Assembly (NCBI RefSeq): GCF_009928485.1
Contig: NZ_JAABNP010000029.1
Location: 1-64,000, forward strand
DNA length: 64,000 bases
Source of the DNA: Clostridium sp. C2-6-12
GTDB taxonomy: Bacteria; Bacillota; Clostridia; Clostridiales; Clostridiaceae
Direction of reading: 5' to 3'
Made by a program: the position numbers and the translations under genes. The first letter of the stretch is position 1, and each line of letters starts with the position of its first letter. Shown here one piece after another: positions 1-9,180 of the stretch. Under the pieces are notes generated by a model that searched no databases, was not told the DNA's origin, and was given only the letters and a program-made list of their open reading frames with translations.

Positions 1-2
1 AA

Positions 3-68
3 TTACATTCTAAAATACAAAATGAAAGAACTCAGAAGCATCTTCATGAATTAAAAACTACTGCCTAA
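3..68 (+). CDS. possible C-terminal tail of an upstream gene
   Basis: A plus-strand frame is open from the window edge to a TAA at 66-68 and reads as a hydrophilic, helix-like tail (ending HLHELKTTA). The other two forward frames are closed by nearby stops. It is only about 21 codons, so it may be chance. The product cannot be named. Confidence 0.25.
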   Translation, partial: LHSKIQNERTQKHLHELKTTA

Positions 69-201
69 TTATGGAATAAATTAACTAGGCCTATTTAAGT
101 GCGCTTAAAAAGCAGAAATCTTTAAATAATTGATGTGGAATTTTAAATATTTAGAAATTTACCGATTTAAACCGAAAAGGAGTATCTCTTCTGATTAAAA
201 T

Positions 202-435
202 TTAATCATTTTGCGACACTCCCATGCTTTTTATTTCTTCTAAAGACATTCCCATCTTCTTAGAATTTTTAATTACATCAAAAACTATAAACTGTTCAAC
301 TGAGTAATATCTATAGTTATTCTCTTTATTTATATATGCTGGTTTAACCAATCCTCTTTCGTCATAATACCTAAGAGTTTTTATTGGTAAATTAAATAGT
401 TTTGATATTTCACCTATTGTAAAATATTTATCCAT
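202..435 (-). CDS. MerR-family regulator, DNA-binding domain only (probably truncated)
   Basis: The protein is a 77-residue MerR winged-helix domain. The signature TLRYYDERGLVKP is clear and the second half (YRYYSVEQF, then SLEEIKSM) matches the family. I chose the ATG at 435 because an AAGGAG sits about nine bases upstream; a longer in-frame start at 465 has no such site. Known MerR proteins carry a coiled-coil and usually an effector domain after this point, giving 110-270 residues. Here a stop follows SLEEIKSMGVSQND and neither other frame continues the family sequence. It is either a stand-alone DNA-binding stub or a decayed gene. No adjacent target is obvious; the next genes are on the same strand upstream. 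Confidence 0.65.
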   Translation of the reverse strand: MDKYFTIGEISKLFNLPIKTLRYYDERGLVKPAYINKENNYRYYSVEQFIVFDVIKNSKKMGMSLEEIKSMGVSQND

Positions 436-499
436 ATCAATTTTCTCCTTATACTGTATGTACATAGTCTAAATTTTATTTAGTTATTATACTACATAT

Positions 500-826
500 T
501 TAAATACAAAATAAGTTAGATTCACTATAAACATTACAACATTGTGCAACATCTGAAAAATCAACTGTAATAATCTCTGCATAAGCCTCCGTATATAATT
601 CTTGTATTAATTTCCTTAAAATTTCTTTATTTCCCTTAAGGATTGGAACTGGAATTTTAATAATTCCCAAATGATCTTTGCCTGAAGCATCAAATGTATC
701 TTCTCCCACAAATTCAGGAATATTTTTTCCCAAGGTAATACCTAGTATTGCTGAAGTATTTGCAATAACACCTAAAGGAAGGTCCTCATTTATTACTATA
801 ACGCATTTTGTATCTTGTTCTTTCAT
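500..826 (-). CDS. DUF2000 family protein
   Basis: This 108-residue protein matches the DUF2000 family: it starts KCVIVINEDLPLGVIANTSA, has a central KDHLGIIKIPVPIL strand region and ends near DFSDVAQCCNVY. The family is small, cytosolic and related in fold to peptidyl-tRNA hydrolase 2; its biochemical role is not established. The ATG at 826 lies inside the last codons of the transporter gene (41-base overlap) and is preceded by GAGGAG, so it is the third gene of an AraC-EamA-DUF2000 operon. It is slightly shorter at the C-terminus than typical members, ending NLFCI. DUF2000 genes often sit next to AraC regulators and DMT exporters, which fits a shared detoxification or export role, but that is inference. 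Confidence 0.85.
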   Translation of the reverse strand: MKEQDTKCVIVINEDLPLGVIANTSAILGITLGKNIPEFVGEDTFDASGKDHLGIIKIPVPILKGNKEILRKLIQELYTEAYAEIITVDFSDVAQCCNVYSESNLFCI

Positions 827-1733
827 TGTTCATTTTTCTCCTCAGACTAATAATTTGTTTTCCATCAGAAATAAAAAGTCCTGCTAACGTTAGAATAATT
901 CCACTAATTAAAATTAAAGTTATATTTTCATGCAAAATAAGCACTGAAGCACAGGTGGTTATTACAGGTACCAAATAAATATATACACTTGTTTTTACAA
1001 CTCCCAAGATTTTAACAGACCAATTCCAGGTTACAAAGCATAATGCTGATGCTCCTAAGGCTAAATATAAAATATTCATTAGATTTAATGCATTAGTAAA
1101 TCTATATAATTCAAGCTTAAAATCAAAAACAAATATAGCAGGGACCATAAAAATCAAGCCATAATAAAACACTTTACGCGTGCAAATAATTGTATTATAT
1201 TGAAATTTACTTATTTTCTTCATAAAAATAGAGTAAACAGCCCATAAAACAGCAGCAAGTATTGCTAACATATCCCCAAAAGGATTTAATTTCAAAACAA
1301 CTCCTCCATTAATTTCTATAAGAATTATCCCAATTAAAGCTATTGTAAATCCAACGAAAAAGCTGGTGGTTAATTTCTCATTTTCTAAAAACAAATGAGC
1401 AAAAATAGATGTAAAAAATGGAGCAATTGAAATTATTACTCCTACATTAGTTGCAAGTGTATAGCTCAATGCAATGTTTTCTAATAAAAAATACAACGTT
1501 ACTCCAGATAATCCTGCTAGCATAAAAAGGATTTCTTCTTTAAGAGAGCCTTTCTTTAAATGCTGTGGACATAAACAAAATAATGCAATATACCCAATTA
1601 CAAATCTAAAGATCAAAATCTCAACTGGAGTGAAATCTTCTAATAATACTTTAGTTGAAATGAAAGTTGTTCCCCAAATAAATATGGTCATAACTGCTGA
1701 TATATGTCCAGTTTTTATTTTGTTATTGCTCAT
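786..1733 (-). CDS. EamA/DMT-superfamily transporter
   Basis: A 315-residue integral membrane protein with about ten hydrophobic segments arranged as two EamA repeats. The first begins near residue 10 (HISAVMTIFIWGTTFISTK) and the second near residue 155 (GDMLAILAAVLWAVYSIF). The family exports metabolites or drugs across the cytoplasmic membrane by ion exchange; the substrate cannot be read from sequence. The start overlaps the end of the upstream AraC gene by 11 bases, showing translational coupling, and the hydrophilic tail (RRKMNNERTRYK) overlaps the start of the DUF2000 gene. The AraC protein is the likely regulator of this exporter. Confidence 0.9.
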   Translation of the reverse strand: MSNNKIKTGHISAVMTIFIWGTTFISTKVLLEDFTPVEILIFRFVIGYIALFCLCPQHLKKGSLKEEILFMLAGLSGVTLYFLLENIALSYTLATNVGVIISIAPFFTSIFAHLFLENEKLTTSFFVGFTIALIGIILIEINGGVVLKLNPFGDMLAILAAVLWAVYSIFMKKISKFQYNTIICTRKVFYYGLIFMVPAIFVFDFKLELYRFTNALNLMNILYLALGASALCFVTWNWSVKILGVVKTSVYIYLVPVITTCASVLILHENITLILISGIILTLAGLFISDGKQIISLRRKMNNERTRYKMRYSNK

Positions 1734-2565
1734 TTTCTTTACTCCTGTACCTATTAGTAAAAATATTCATATATTGTTTTGGGGTTAAACCAATTAGTTT
1801 CTTAAAAAAATTTGTAAAATGACTTTGATCCGTAAATCCTGTTTTAAACGCAACCTCTATTGGACTAACGCCCTCTTCTAACAACTTCTTTGCTTTACTA
1901 ATACGAATTGTTTGAAGATAATTATATGGTGATATTCCCTTTTGTTTGGTAAATGAATGTAGCAAATAATATTTATTTAATCCAGTTAAATTACTTAATT
2001 GATTTAACGTAATATTTTCCATATAATTATTTTCTAAAAAATCACAAACGGTCTTAATTTCATTATTAACTTCCTTTGTATTTTCTTCTGAAATTAGGTT
2101 TGAATATTCTCTTATCAATTGTTCAATAATAAATAAAAATAATTCTTCTTTTTTTAAATTTTTCTCCTCTTCCATTATCATAAGATGTAACTCCCGCAAA
2201 GAAGCTACAAGTTCGTTATGAAATAAAATAACTTCATTAAAATTAGGCAAATATTCTTTTCCCGTTATTTCAAATGTAATTTTTTTCATTACATCTTCTT
2301 GAATGTTAATACATCGATAATCCAGTGCTTGATCATCAATTTGTTCACAGGTATGAATATCGCCAGGATTAAATAATATTAAATCCCCAGTTTCTACAAT
2401 GAATTGTTTGTTCTTGCAAGATAAATTCCTTTTTCCTCTTTCAATAAAACCAATAACATAGTAATCGTGAAAGTGATTAGGAAACTTCTGCATGACACCT
2501 TTAAAATTATAAGCTTCTATATTAAGCTCCGTATCAAAACAAACAGTTCTAATTTCATTTAACAT
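1723..2565 (-). CDS. AraC-family transcriptional regulator
   Basis: 280 residues with an N-terminal cupin-type sensor domain (about 15-150, with the HFHDYYVIGFIERG segment typical of AraC ligand-binding barrels) and two C-terminal helix-turn-helix units (about 180-275: LNQLSNLTGLNKYYLLHSF and VAFKTGFTDQSHFTNFFKK). It is the first gene of an operon with an EamA transporter and a DUF2000 protein, with overlapping reading frames. Regulators of this layout usually activate the adjacent exporter when a small ligand binds the cupin. A strong GGTGG-like ribosome binding site precedes the ATG at 2565. Confidence 0.9.
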   Translation of the reverse strand: MLNEIRTVCFDTELNIEAYNFKGVMQKFPNHFHDYYVIGFIERGKRNLSCKNKQFIVETGDLILFNPGDIHTCEQIDDQALDYRCINIQEDVMKKITFEITGKEYLPNFNEVILFHNELVASLRELHLMIMEEEKNLKKEELFLFIIEQLIREYSNLISEENTKEVNNEIKTVCDFLENNYMENITLNQLSNLTGLNKYYLLHSFTKQKGISPYNYLQTIRISKAKKLLEEGVSPIEVAFKTGFTDQSHFTNFFKKLIGLTPKQYMNIFTNRYRSKENEQ

Positions 2566-2744
2566 TCATTTTCCACCTTTCATTCTTATATGTTTTAAAG
2601 AATATCATAAAGCTTTAACTAATTCTTGTATGATGTTGTTCAACTTTTTCTAAAAGTTCTGAAAATAACCTTCATAAGATTATAAGATTAATAGTTTTAT
2701 TTTATTTAAGTCAGCTTAATAGTAAAATCCAACTATTCTCAATT

Positions 2745-2784
2745 CAAAAAACCATGAAAATCATTTCAGATCTTCATGGCTTTT
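2745..2784 (-). terminator. rho-independent terminator of the chemoreceptor gene
   Basis: CCATGAA (2752-2758) pairs with TTCATGG (2773-2779), and on the minus strand the stem is followed by a run of six T. It lies about 50 bases after the chemoreceptor stop codon. Confidence 0.75.
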
Positions 2785-2831
2785 ATGATTAATGTATATT
2801 TTTATTATAGTCTTTACTTATTTCTATTGAT

Positions 2832-4556
2832 TTATCTAACTTTAAATGTATCGATAACCGCTCTTAACTCTTCTGACATTTTTGCTAATAGCTTACTTGA
2901 TGCAGATATTTCTTCAACAGATGCTAATTGTTCTTCTGCTGCTGCTGATATTGTTTGCGCTTCATCAGCTATCTTCACACTTATATTTTGAATATTATTT
3001 ACTGAATCAACTGATTCTTTTGTTCCATTATTTATTTCATTAATAGATTCTGATATTTTATGAATTTGGTTTGAAATTTCATTTATCATTTGAAGTATTT
3101 CACGGAAGCTTGTTCCTGCAACATTAACAACTTTTGCTCCTGTATTTACTTCTTTAGAATTTTCACTCATTACTAAAACTGCATTATTTGTTTTTGTTTG
3201 AACGTCATTAATTATTAATGCAATTTCTTTTGTAGCCTCTTGAGACTGCTCAGCCAATTTTCTTATTTCTTCTGCTACTACACTAAAGCCTTTTCCTGCT
3301 TCCCCTGCTCTTGCAGATTCTATTGCAGCATTTAATGCAAGTAAATTTGTTTGTTCTGAAATACTATTAATTGTATCAACTATTTTACCGATCATTTCTG
3401 ATTTTTCTTCGAGTTCACTGACAATTATTGCTGTTTCATTAGTCTTTTTCTCTATTATATTCATTTGGTTAATTGCTTTTTCTACAGCTTCTTCCCCAGC
3501 ATTTGCTGATGATTTTGCATTATCTGTTAATGATGAAACAGAATTTGTATTTTCTGACACTACGTTTATTCTTTGAGATATATTTCCAACCACTTTAGTT
3601 GTATTATTGGCAAGAGAAAGTTGATCATCTGCACCATCTGCCATTGTTGTTACAGCTGTAGCAACAAGATTTGATGCATCAGCTGATTGCTCTGCACTTG
3701 CAGTTAATTCCTCAGAAGAAGCTACTAATTGGTTAGATGTATCTCCTAATTTTTTTATCAGTTCATTAACATTTTTCCTCATTTTTTCAACTGAATTCGA
3801 AACTTGTCCAAATTCACTCTTGTCTTCAAGACTTTCATTACTTACTTGTACCGAAAAATCACCTAATGCTAATTTATTCATAAATAGAACAAAATCATTC
3901 AATCTCTTTACAATTCTTTTAGTTATTAATGTACCTAATAAAATTGTTACAACTGATGCTGCAACTATTATGCATATAAATATTATTACTGCAAGTTTAA
4001 AATCTGCATTATTTTTATTATTTATGCCTTCAGCAAATTGTTTATTATGTTCTCCTAATTCAACTAGGCCCTTCATAAATGCTTGAACATATGCATCCAC
4101 ATTTTTTTGATAATATTCGTAAGCTTCCTGATTTTTATTTTCTTCTGCTAAACTAATAACAATTTTTCTTCCTTCTCTATACTTTGATAAATTATCTTCT
4201 ATTTCTTTTATTTTTGAAGTTTCAAAAGAATCCAATTTTAAACTCTTATATTTATTCATATACTCATTAAATTCATTTGCACTTTTATCAATTTCATTCT
4301 TTAAAGTCACATTTTCATTTTTATCAGTAGTTACCATAAGCTTATAAATATCAGCTATAATAGTTTTCGCATCTATTCTTGCTTCATTTAACCATTCACT
4401 AGACATTAATCTTTCATTATACATAATCTCCATACCTCTATTAGAGGATAATAATGAATAATATCCAGTTCCACTTACTGCAAACAATCCTATCATAGCA
4501 CACGTAATTAATAAAAATAATTTTCTCCCAACCTTTAAATTATTTAGCCATCTCAT
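2832..4556 (-). CDS. methyl-accepting chemotaxis protein (4HB sensor)
   Basis: 574 residues. A transmembrane helix at about 12-32 is followed by an extracytoplasmic four-helix-bundle sensor (about 33-187), a second transmembrane helix (about 188-210), a HAMP linker and a long cytoplasmic signalling coiled coil. The hairpin tip has the invariant segment [19 protein letters not shown]. The protein would signal to CheA/CheW; the ligand is unknown. It is monocistronic: its own GGGGAG ribosome binding site lies just upstream and a terminator lies downstream. It lacks a C-terminal NWETF-type tethering peptide. Confidence 0.92.
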   Translation of the reverse strand: MRWLNNLKVGRKLFLLITCAMIGLFAVSGTGYYSLLSSNRGMEIMYNERLMSSEWLNEARIDAKTIIADIYKLMVTTDKNENVTLKNEIDKSANEFNEYMNKYKSLKLDSFETSKIKEIEDNLSKYREGRKIVISLAEENKNQEAYEYYQKNVDAYVQAFMKGLVELGEHNKQFAEGINNKNNADFKLAVIIFICIIVAASVVTILLGTLITKRIVKRLNDFVLFMNKLALGDFSVQVSNESLEDKSEFGQVSNSVEKMRKNVNELIKKLGDTSNQLVASSEELTASAEQSADASNLVATAVTTMADGADDQLSLANNTTKVVGNISQRINVVSENTNSVSSLTDNAKSSANAGEEAVEKAINQMNIIEKKTNETAIIVSELEEKSEMIGKIVDTINSISEQTNLLALNAAIESARAGEAGKGFSVVAEEIRKLAEQSQEATKEIALIINDVQTKTNNAVLVMSENSKEVNTGAKVVNVAGTSFREILQMINEISNQIHKISESINEINNGTKESVDSVNNIQNISVKIADEAQTISAAAEEQLASVEEISASSKLLAKMSEELRAVIDTFKVR

Positions 4557-4775
4557 TTCATTCTCCCCATTTCTTTTATTATATGTAAATATTCTATTTA
4601 TCGTATATATTTTAACATATTATTCTATATGTGACAATTATCTCTAATAATTAACAATATATTGTTAATTATTACAAACTTTTTTATATTCATGAACATT
4701 TTCTATTATAAAAAACAACATAAAATTAAAGTTAACTTCACACTATAGTTAAGCACTTTACTTTTAAGTTTATTT

Positions 4776-5390
4776 TTACTCTAACAATTGTTTCAATTTT
4801 TCTATATCTAAAATAATATATCCTTTTCCCTTATCCTTTTCTAATATTCCATTTTCACAAAATTGTTTAATTACATAAAGTACATGGCGGTAACTAACAT
4901 TCATATATTCAGAAACATCTGTGTGATTAATATTATATATACCTTTTTGCTCATATTGAAGAATAAAAGTAGCAAGTCTGTTTTCCAAGGAATAATTCAA
5001 GTTTTGACTCATTCTATAGCTTCTGGTTAATAATTTATTTGAAATATATGATGCAAAGTAAAAGGATACTTCTGCATTTTCTCTACATAATGCTTTTAAT
5101 TTATCTATATGAAATTCTAAACATTCAACCTCTTGAAGAACTTTATTTTCTTTTATATCAGATTCCTTGCAAAATAAAGAAAGTTCCCCCAACCAATCAC
5201 TCTTTCCTGCAAAGTCAAGAATTGAACGCCTTCCATTTTTATGATCTATATAAATTTTAACGGTGCCTGATAAAATAAAATAGCAATGTGTTATTTTATT
5301 GTCTATTTTATAGATATTATAATTTTTTTCAAAAGTTCTTTTCTTTCCACTTTCTAATATTATCGATGGTATTTCCATATCAAAAAACAT
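4776..5390 (-). CDS. Crp/Fnr-family regulator (YeiL-like)
   Basis: 204 residues: a cyclic-nucleotide-binding-type beta barrel (about 20-115, with CYFILSGTVKIYID and LGELSLF) and a C-terminal winged helix (about 140-200, NHTDVSEYMNVSYRHVLYV). There is no N-terminal cysteine cluster, so it is not an iron-sulfur FNR. The overall layout resembles E. coli YeiL. The promoter region upstream (5401-5470) is repeated at 12.64-12.71 kb in front of the YczE gene, which suggests this regulator and that operon were once divergent neighbours. Its signal is unknown. Confidence 0.85.
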   Translation of the reverse strand: MFFDMEIPSIILESGKKRTFEKNYNIYKIDNKITHCYFILSGTVKIYIDHKNGRRSILDFAGKSDWLGELSLFCKESDIKENKVLQEVECLEFHIDKLKALCRENAEVSFYFASYISNKLLTRSYRMSQNLNYSLENRLATFILQYEQKGIYNINHTDVSEYMNVSYRHVLYVIKQFCENGILEKDKGKGYIILDIEKLKQLLE

Positions 5391-5400
5391 TTTATTCTTC

Positions 5401-5470
5401 TCCTAAAAATGATATTTTAACGTATTTTTCTTATTCTATTTTATCATATTCATATAAAATAGTTAAAATA
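5401..5470. repeat. direct repeat copy 1 (promoter region of the Crp-type gene)
   Basis: The core TTTTCTTATT..ATTTTATCATA.TCATATAAAA is found again at about 12636-12710 in the same orientation. By eye about 38 of 44 core bases agree and nearly all differences are transitions. The two copies bracket 7.2 kb that holds the diguanylate cyclase and the ABC module. Confidence 0.7.
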
Positions 5471-5528
5471 ACAAAATGCATTGATTCAAGAACCTCACTT
5501 CTATAAATCAATGCATTTATAATTATTA
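5466..5528 (-). terminator. terminator of the diguanylate cyclase gene
   Basis: AAATGCATTGATT (5474-5486) is perfectly complementary to AATCAATGCATTT (5516-5528), a 13-base stem, with TGTTATTTT next on the minus strand. It begins three bases after the cyclase stop codon. Confidence 0.75.
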
Positions 5529-5531
5529 ACC

Positions 5532-7082
5532 TTAATCACTAATTTTACTATATTCTATTCGATTTCTTCCATTTTGTTTAGCTTTGTATAATAAATCATC
5601 AGCATTTTTAACCAATTCTACAGAAGATTCATTTTTACATTCTTTTATTCCAATACTTACTGTTAATTTAAGATCATTATTAAATTTATATTTTTCAATT
5701 GAATTTCTTATTTTTTCACCTATGTCGTATGCTTTATGTATTCCAATTTGGGGTAGTATTATTATAAATTCTTCTCCTCCAAATCTTCCTACATACCCCT
5801 TATCATTTGTATTATTCAGCAAAATGTTAGCTACTGTTTCCAAAACATAATCTCCAAATAAATGACCATGAGTGTCATTAACCTTCTTAAAATAATCAAT
5901 ATCAATCATCATTAATGATAGTTCTTTTTTATTTTCTCCTAAATTAAGCTTACTCAATTCTTTTTCAATTATTTCCATTGAATATTTATGATTATAAAGT
6001 TTAGTTAAACCATCTCTAATAGTCTTTTCCTGTAATTGTTCATTTTTTTTTCTCAATTCATATTCTATACTAATATCTTGTATAACAAGAGCTGCACCTA
6101 GAAAATCATCAAATTTATTATCATAAACAGGTATGAAAGTAATGTTTGTTGGAATTCTTTTATCATTGTTACCTATCATTTCTATGTCATTGTATTTTAT
6201 TAATTCTTTGAAATTATTGTTTTTGTAAATTTGCCCAATAATATTTTCATTAAATAATGCATTTATGTTTTTATTAAGTATTTCACTTTTTTCAAAATTC
6301 AACATACATAAAGTATGTGAAGAAACTCTAATAATCTCAAATTTATTATTTACTAAAATAATCATATCCATCATTTCATTTTCAATTTCTTCTACTAAAA
6401 ATTTTTCAGGCATCCTTAAAAACTTATATTTCGTAATTACTATATAATTGCCTATTATCATAATAACAGAATACAATTGGCCCATTAATGGGAAGTTCTC
6501 AATTCCAAATAATGGCATTATAGTTTGCGTTATTAAGTTTAGGCAAAATGGTATTATACTTGATAAAACTAATATCTTTGATTGATATTTTACCCTTTTA
6601 CTATCACTTTTTAATCCCCAAATAAATATAATTATTATACTAATGATTAGGAACATAAAATTATATAAAAAATCACCAATATAAAAAATATCCGTTATTA
6701 ATGGTGAAGTATTAATATCCACTCCAAATAAGAACACTGCCATATAAAAAAATATAATTGCTGGAGAAAAGATAGCAACTTTGACTATTCTTTTATTAAT
6801 AATTTTTTTCTCTGTAATTAAAAGGACTAAATATAAGGTAATAGCGCTGAAACTACACCATCCTATGGCTGAAATTTTATTCCATATTGAAAAAACATAT
6901 TGGTTATTAGATACATATGCGAAAGCATATGCAAATGACCAAATAGCATAGCTTATACATAACAAAAGAAAAACTCTGTTAACAATTGATTTTTTATTCT
7001 GTCTAAAAGTGTAAATACCAATATACACATATATATATACAGAAACAAGTGACACCGATGAAAATAAACTAACATAATCCAT
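5532..7082 (-). CDS. membrane diguanylate cyclase (7TM-PAS-GGDEF)
   Basis: 516 residues. Seven hydrophobic helices in the first ~220 residues form a histidine-kinase-type 7TM sensor, followed by a PAS domain (about 230-345) and a GGDEF domain (about 350-512). The active-site loop reads GRFGGEEF, the active variant, so the enzyme should make cyclic di-GMP from two GTP. No RxxD inhibitory I-site is visible in the residues just before it. The gene is alone, with a good terminator. It lies inside the segment bounded by the two promoter-like direct repeats but has ordinary low-GC codon use, unlike the following ABC module. Confidence 0.9.
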   Translation of the reverse strand: MDYVSLFSSVSLVSVYIYVYIGIYTFRQNKKSIVNRVFLLLCISYAIWSFAYAFAYVSNNQYVFSIWNKISAIGWCSFSAITLYLVLLITEKKIINKRIVKVAIFSPAIIFFYMAVFLFGVDINTSPLITDIFYIGDFLYNFMFLIISIIIIFIWGLKSDSKRVKYQSKILVLSSIIPFCLNLITQTIMPLFGIENFPLMGQLYSVIMIIGNYIVITKYKFLRMPEKFLVEEIENEMMDMIILVNNKFEIIRVSSHTLCMLNFEKSEILNKNINALFNENIIGQIYKNNNFKELIKYNDIEMIGNNDKRIPTNITFIPVYDNKFDDFLGAALVIQDISIEYELRKKNEQLQEKTIRDGLTKLYNHKYSMEIIEKELSKLNLGENKKELSLMMIDIDYFKKVNDTHGHLFGDYVLETVANILLNNTNDKGYVGRFGGEEFIIILPQIGIHKAYDIGEKIRNSIEKYKFNNDLKLTVSIGIKECKNESSVELVKNADDLLYKAKQNGRNRIEYSKISD

Positions 7083-7350
7083 ACATATACCTCATTTTTA
7101 TTTTTATGGTTTATACCAAATTATACTAATATTATTATATCTATAATTATGAGTATTTTCTACATTTTTCTTCCCTTGTCCTCACATTTCTCAATATGAG
7201 CTAAAATTCTTAGCTTAAAAGTCTAAAGTCTATTAAAAAATACACAAAATGTAAATTAACTGCTATAAAATAATAAAATGAACTTAATAAAAATTGCTGT
7301 ACAATCAAGCACTCATAAGACGAGTTATCCTTACTGCTTTGGAACTGAAC

Positions 7351-7379
7351 TTGTATATTTCTGTCAAAGGAAATACAAT
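7351..7379 (+). promoter_or_regulatory. candidate promoter of the two-component/ABC module
   Basis: TTGTAT (7351-7356) and TACAAT (7374-7379) are separated by exactly 17 bases and lie about 57 bases before the response-regulator start. The rest of the 7083-7435 gap shows only A+T-rich sequence and a possible -10 (complement of ATTATA at 7120-7125) for the divergent cyclase. Confidence 0.5.
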
Positions 7380-7435
7380 ATACCTATAGATGTGTTGCGT
7401 ATATATTATATAGCAATAAAGGATGGTGAAAATAA

Positions 7436-8122
7436 ATGAAACATATATTTTTAGTTGAGGACGATAAGGCAATTGCTAAAAATCTTATACTTTTACTACG
7501 CTCAGAGGGATTTATAGTCACTCATGCTCCTACTCGAAGTGAAGCTCTTGCTGCATTTATTGGTAATAAATTTGACTTGGCGCTTATTGATATTTCTTTG
7601 CCTGATGGAAATGGCTTTACAGTTTGCACAGAAATTAAAGAAACACAGGGTATTCCAGTTATCTTTCTGACGGCTTCTGGCGATGAAGCAAGTGTTGTTA
7701 CTGGACTTAACATAGGCGCAGATGACTATATAACCAAGCCTTTTCGTCCACGTGAATTAATTGCAAGAATTGGAACTGCCCTCCGAAAAAGCGGACGTTC
7801 TCCATCGGCTTTTAAAATCTGCGATCTTCATGTAGATATAGCAAGCGGCGTAGTGAAAAAGGATGGCATCGAAGTTTTTCTTTCAGCATTAGAATATCGC
7901 TTGCTTTTGGTTTTTATTAGCAACCCAAAAAGTATTATCACAAGAAGCAGACTACTGGATGAATTATGGGACGCTGCTGGCGAATTTGTCAATGATAATA
8001 CATTAACAGTGTACATAAAACGCCTACGTGAGAAAATTGAAGATAACCCTACAAGCCCGAAAATCATTTTGACAGTTCGCGGAACTGGATATAGATTGGG
8101 GGACGAATATGCTTCGGAATAG
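7436..8122 (+). CDS. OmpR-family response regulator (BceR-like)
   Basis: 228 residues: a receiver domain (about 1-115) with the acidic pair at 9-10, the phospho-acceptor Asp52 in LALIDISLPDGNG and a Lys in YITKPF, then an OmpR winged helix (about 130-225). The stop overlaps the kinase start by 14 bases. With the kinase and ABC genes it has the layout of Firmicutes peptide-antibiotic detoxification modules, where the regulator switches on the ABC genes. GGATGG is the only modest ribosome binding site. Codon use (many CGC, GGC, CGT) is richer in G+C than in the neighbours, pointing to acquisition from another Firmicute. Confidence 0.9.
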   Translation: MKHIFLVEDDKAIAKNLILLLRSEGFIVTHAPTRSEALAAFIGNKFDLALIDISLPDGNGFTVCTEIKETQGIPVIFLTASGDEASVVTGLNIGADDYITKPFRPRELIARIGTALRKSGRSPSAFKICDLHVDIASGVVKKDGIEVFLSALEYRLLLVFISNPKSIITRSRLLDELWDAAGEFVNDNTLTVYIKRLREKIEDNPTSPKIILTVRGTGYRLGDEYASE

Positions 8123-9098
8123 AGAATTTCGTCAGTTTGCAATTTTATTTTCCTTAATAGCTGCCACCACTGTAATACTAGGATTTGTAATCAATACGTC
8201 AGCTGGAATCCTTGCCATTTCTTCTGCCGCTGCCTTTGGAACATCGTTTTTTGCATTTACCAAAGCCAGATATAAAAGCATTGCTCAGATTTCAGATCAA
8301 ATTGATCTTGTGCTTCATAATGAGGACTATCTCTATATCGGCGAATCTGAGGAAGGAGAACTTTCTATTTTGCAAAGCGAGATAACAAAAATGACGCTGC
8401 GTATTCGAGAACAAAACCAAACACTGAAAAAAGAAAAAGAACATCTTGCTGATTCGCTAGCTGATATAGCACATCAACTCCGTACTCCCCTCACATCTGT
8501 GAACCTTATCCTGTCATTATTAGAGAATAACTCTGACGAAAATGAACGGAAAGCCTTGATACGAGAAACAAAAGAATTATTTGTACAGATGGATTGGCTG
8601 CTTAATTCTCTATTAAAATTATCACGGTTAGATGCAGGCATTGTAATGTTTAAAAGCGAGCAGATAGATGTCAACAACTTAATACTTACTGCAATTCGTC
8701 CTTTTCTAATCCCAATGGAACTGCATAATATTGACTATCAAATAGACGTATCGAAAGGAATGATTATTCAAGGGGATTCAGGTTGGCTTTCTGAAGCAAT
8801 TCAAAATATCCTCAAAAATTGCATGGAAAGCGCAGGAGAAAACGGAAAGCTTGAGATCGTTGCTGTGGACAACCCATTGTTTACCGAACTTACCATTCAC
8901 GATAATGGTGCTGGCTTTAAAAAAGAAGATTTACCCAACCTATTTAATAGGTTTTATCGCGGAAAAAATACAGGTGCAACAGGATATGGAATCGGCTTAG
9001 CCCTTTGCAAGATGATTATAACACGTCAAGGAGGAACAATCACCGCTAAAAATCATCCACAGGGTGGTGCTATATTTTCGATTCGCTTCCCAAAGTGA
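8109..9098 (+). CDS. intramembrane-sensing histidine kinase (BceS-like)
   Basis: 329 residues. Two transmembrane helices (about 9-28 and 32-50) are joined by only a few residues, so there is no extracellular sensor. The HisKA box has His122 (ADIAHQLRTPLTSVN) and the ATPase domain shows N, G1 and G2 boxes (NILKNCMESA, DNGAGF, GYGIGLALCK). Kinases of this type are known to sense through the partner ABC transporter rather than the ligand itself, and the partner genes follow at once. The gene overlaps the regulator by 14 bases. Confidence 0.9.
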   Translation: MLRNREFRQFAILFSLIAATTVILGFVINTSAGILAISSAAAFGTSFFAFTKARYKSIAQISDQIDLVLHNEDYLYIGESEEGELSILQSEITKMTLRIREQNQTLKKEKEHLADSLADIAHQLRTPLTSVNLILSLLENNSDENERKALIRETKELFVQMDWLLNSLLKLSRLDAGIVMFKSEQIDVNNLILTAIRPFLIPMELHNIDYQIDVSKGMIIQGDSGWLSEAIQNILKNCMESAGENGKLEIVAVDNPLFTELTIHDNGAGFKKEDLPNLFNRFYRGKNTGATGYGIGLALCKMIITRQGGTITAKNHPQGGAIFSIRFPK

Positions 9099-9117
9099 CA
9101 AATCTCTCACCTTAAAG

Positions 9118-9150
9118 TCACAGAAATGTAAGTTTAAAGTTCTATTATAT
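9118..9150 (+). promoter_or_regulatory. BceR-type operator with internal promoter of the ABC genes
   Basis: TCACA-GAAA-TGTAA (9118-9131) fits an inverted TNACA-N4-TGTNA pattern of the kind described for BceR-like regulators. A TATTAT -10 (9143-9148) follows 11 bases later, so the operator covers the -35 position. An AAAAAGGAGG site precedes the ATPase start at 9181. Confidence 0.55.
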
Positions 9151-9180
9151 GGGTAGAACATTAAAAAGGAGGCTCACATA

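Noticed and set aside
7245-7265. TACACAAAATGTAAA as a second BceR-type operator
   Set aside because: The half-sites are spaced by three rather than four bases and it lies too far from the candidate promoter.
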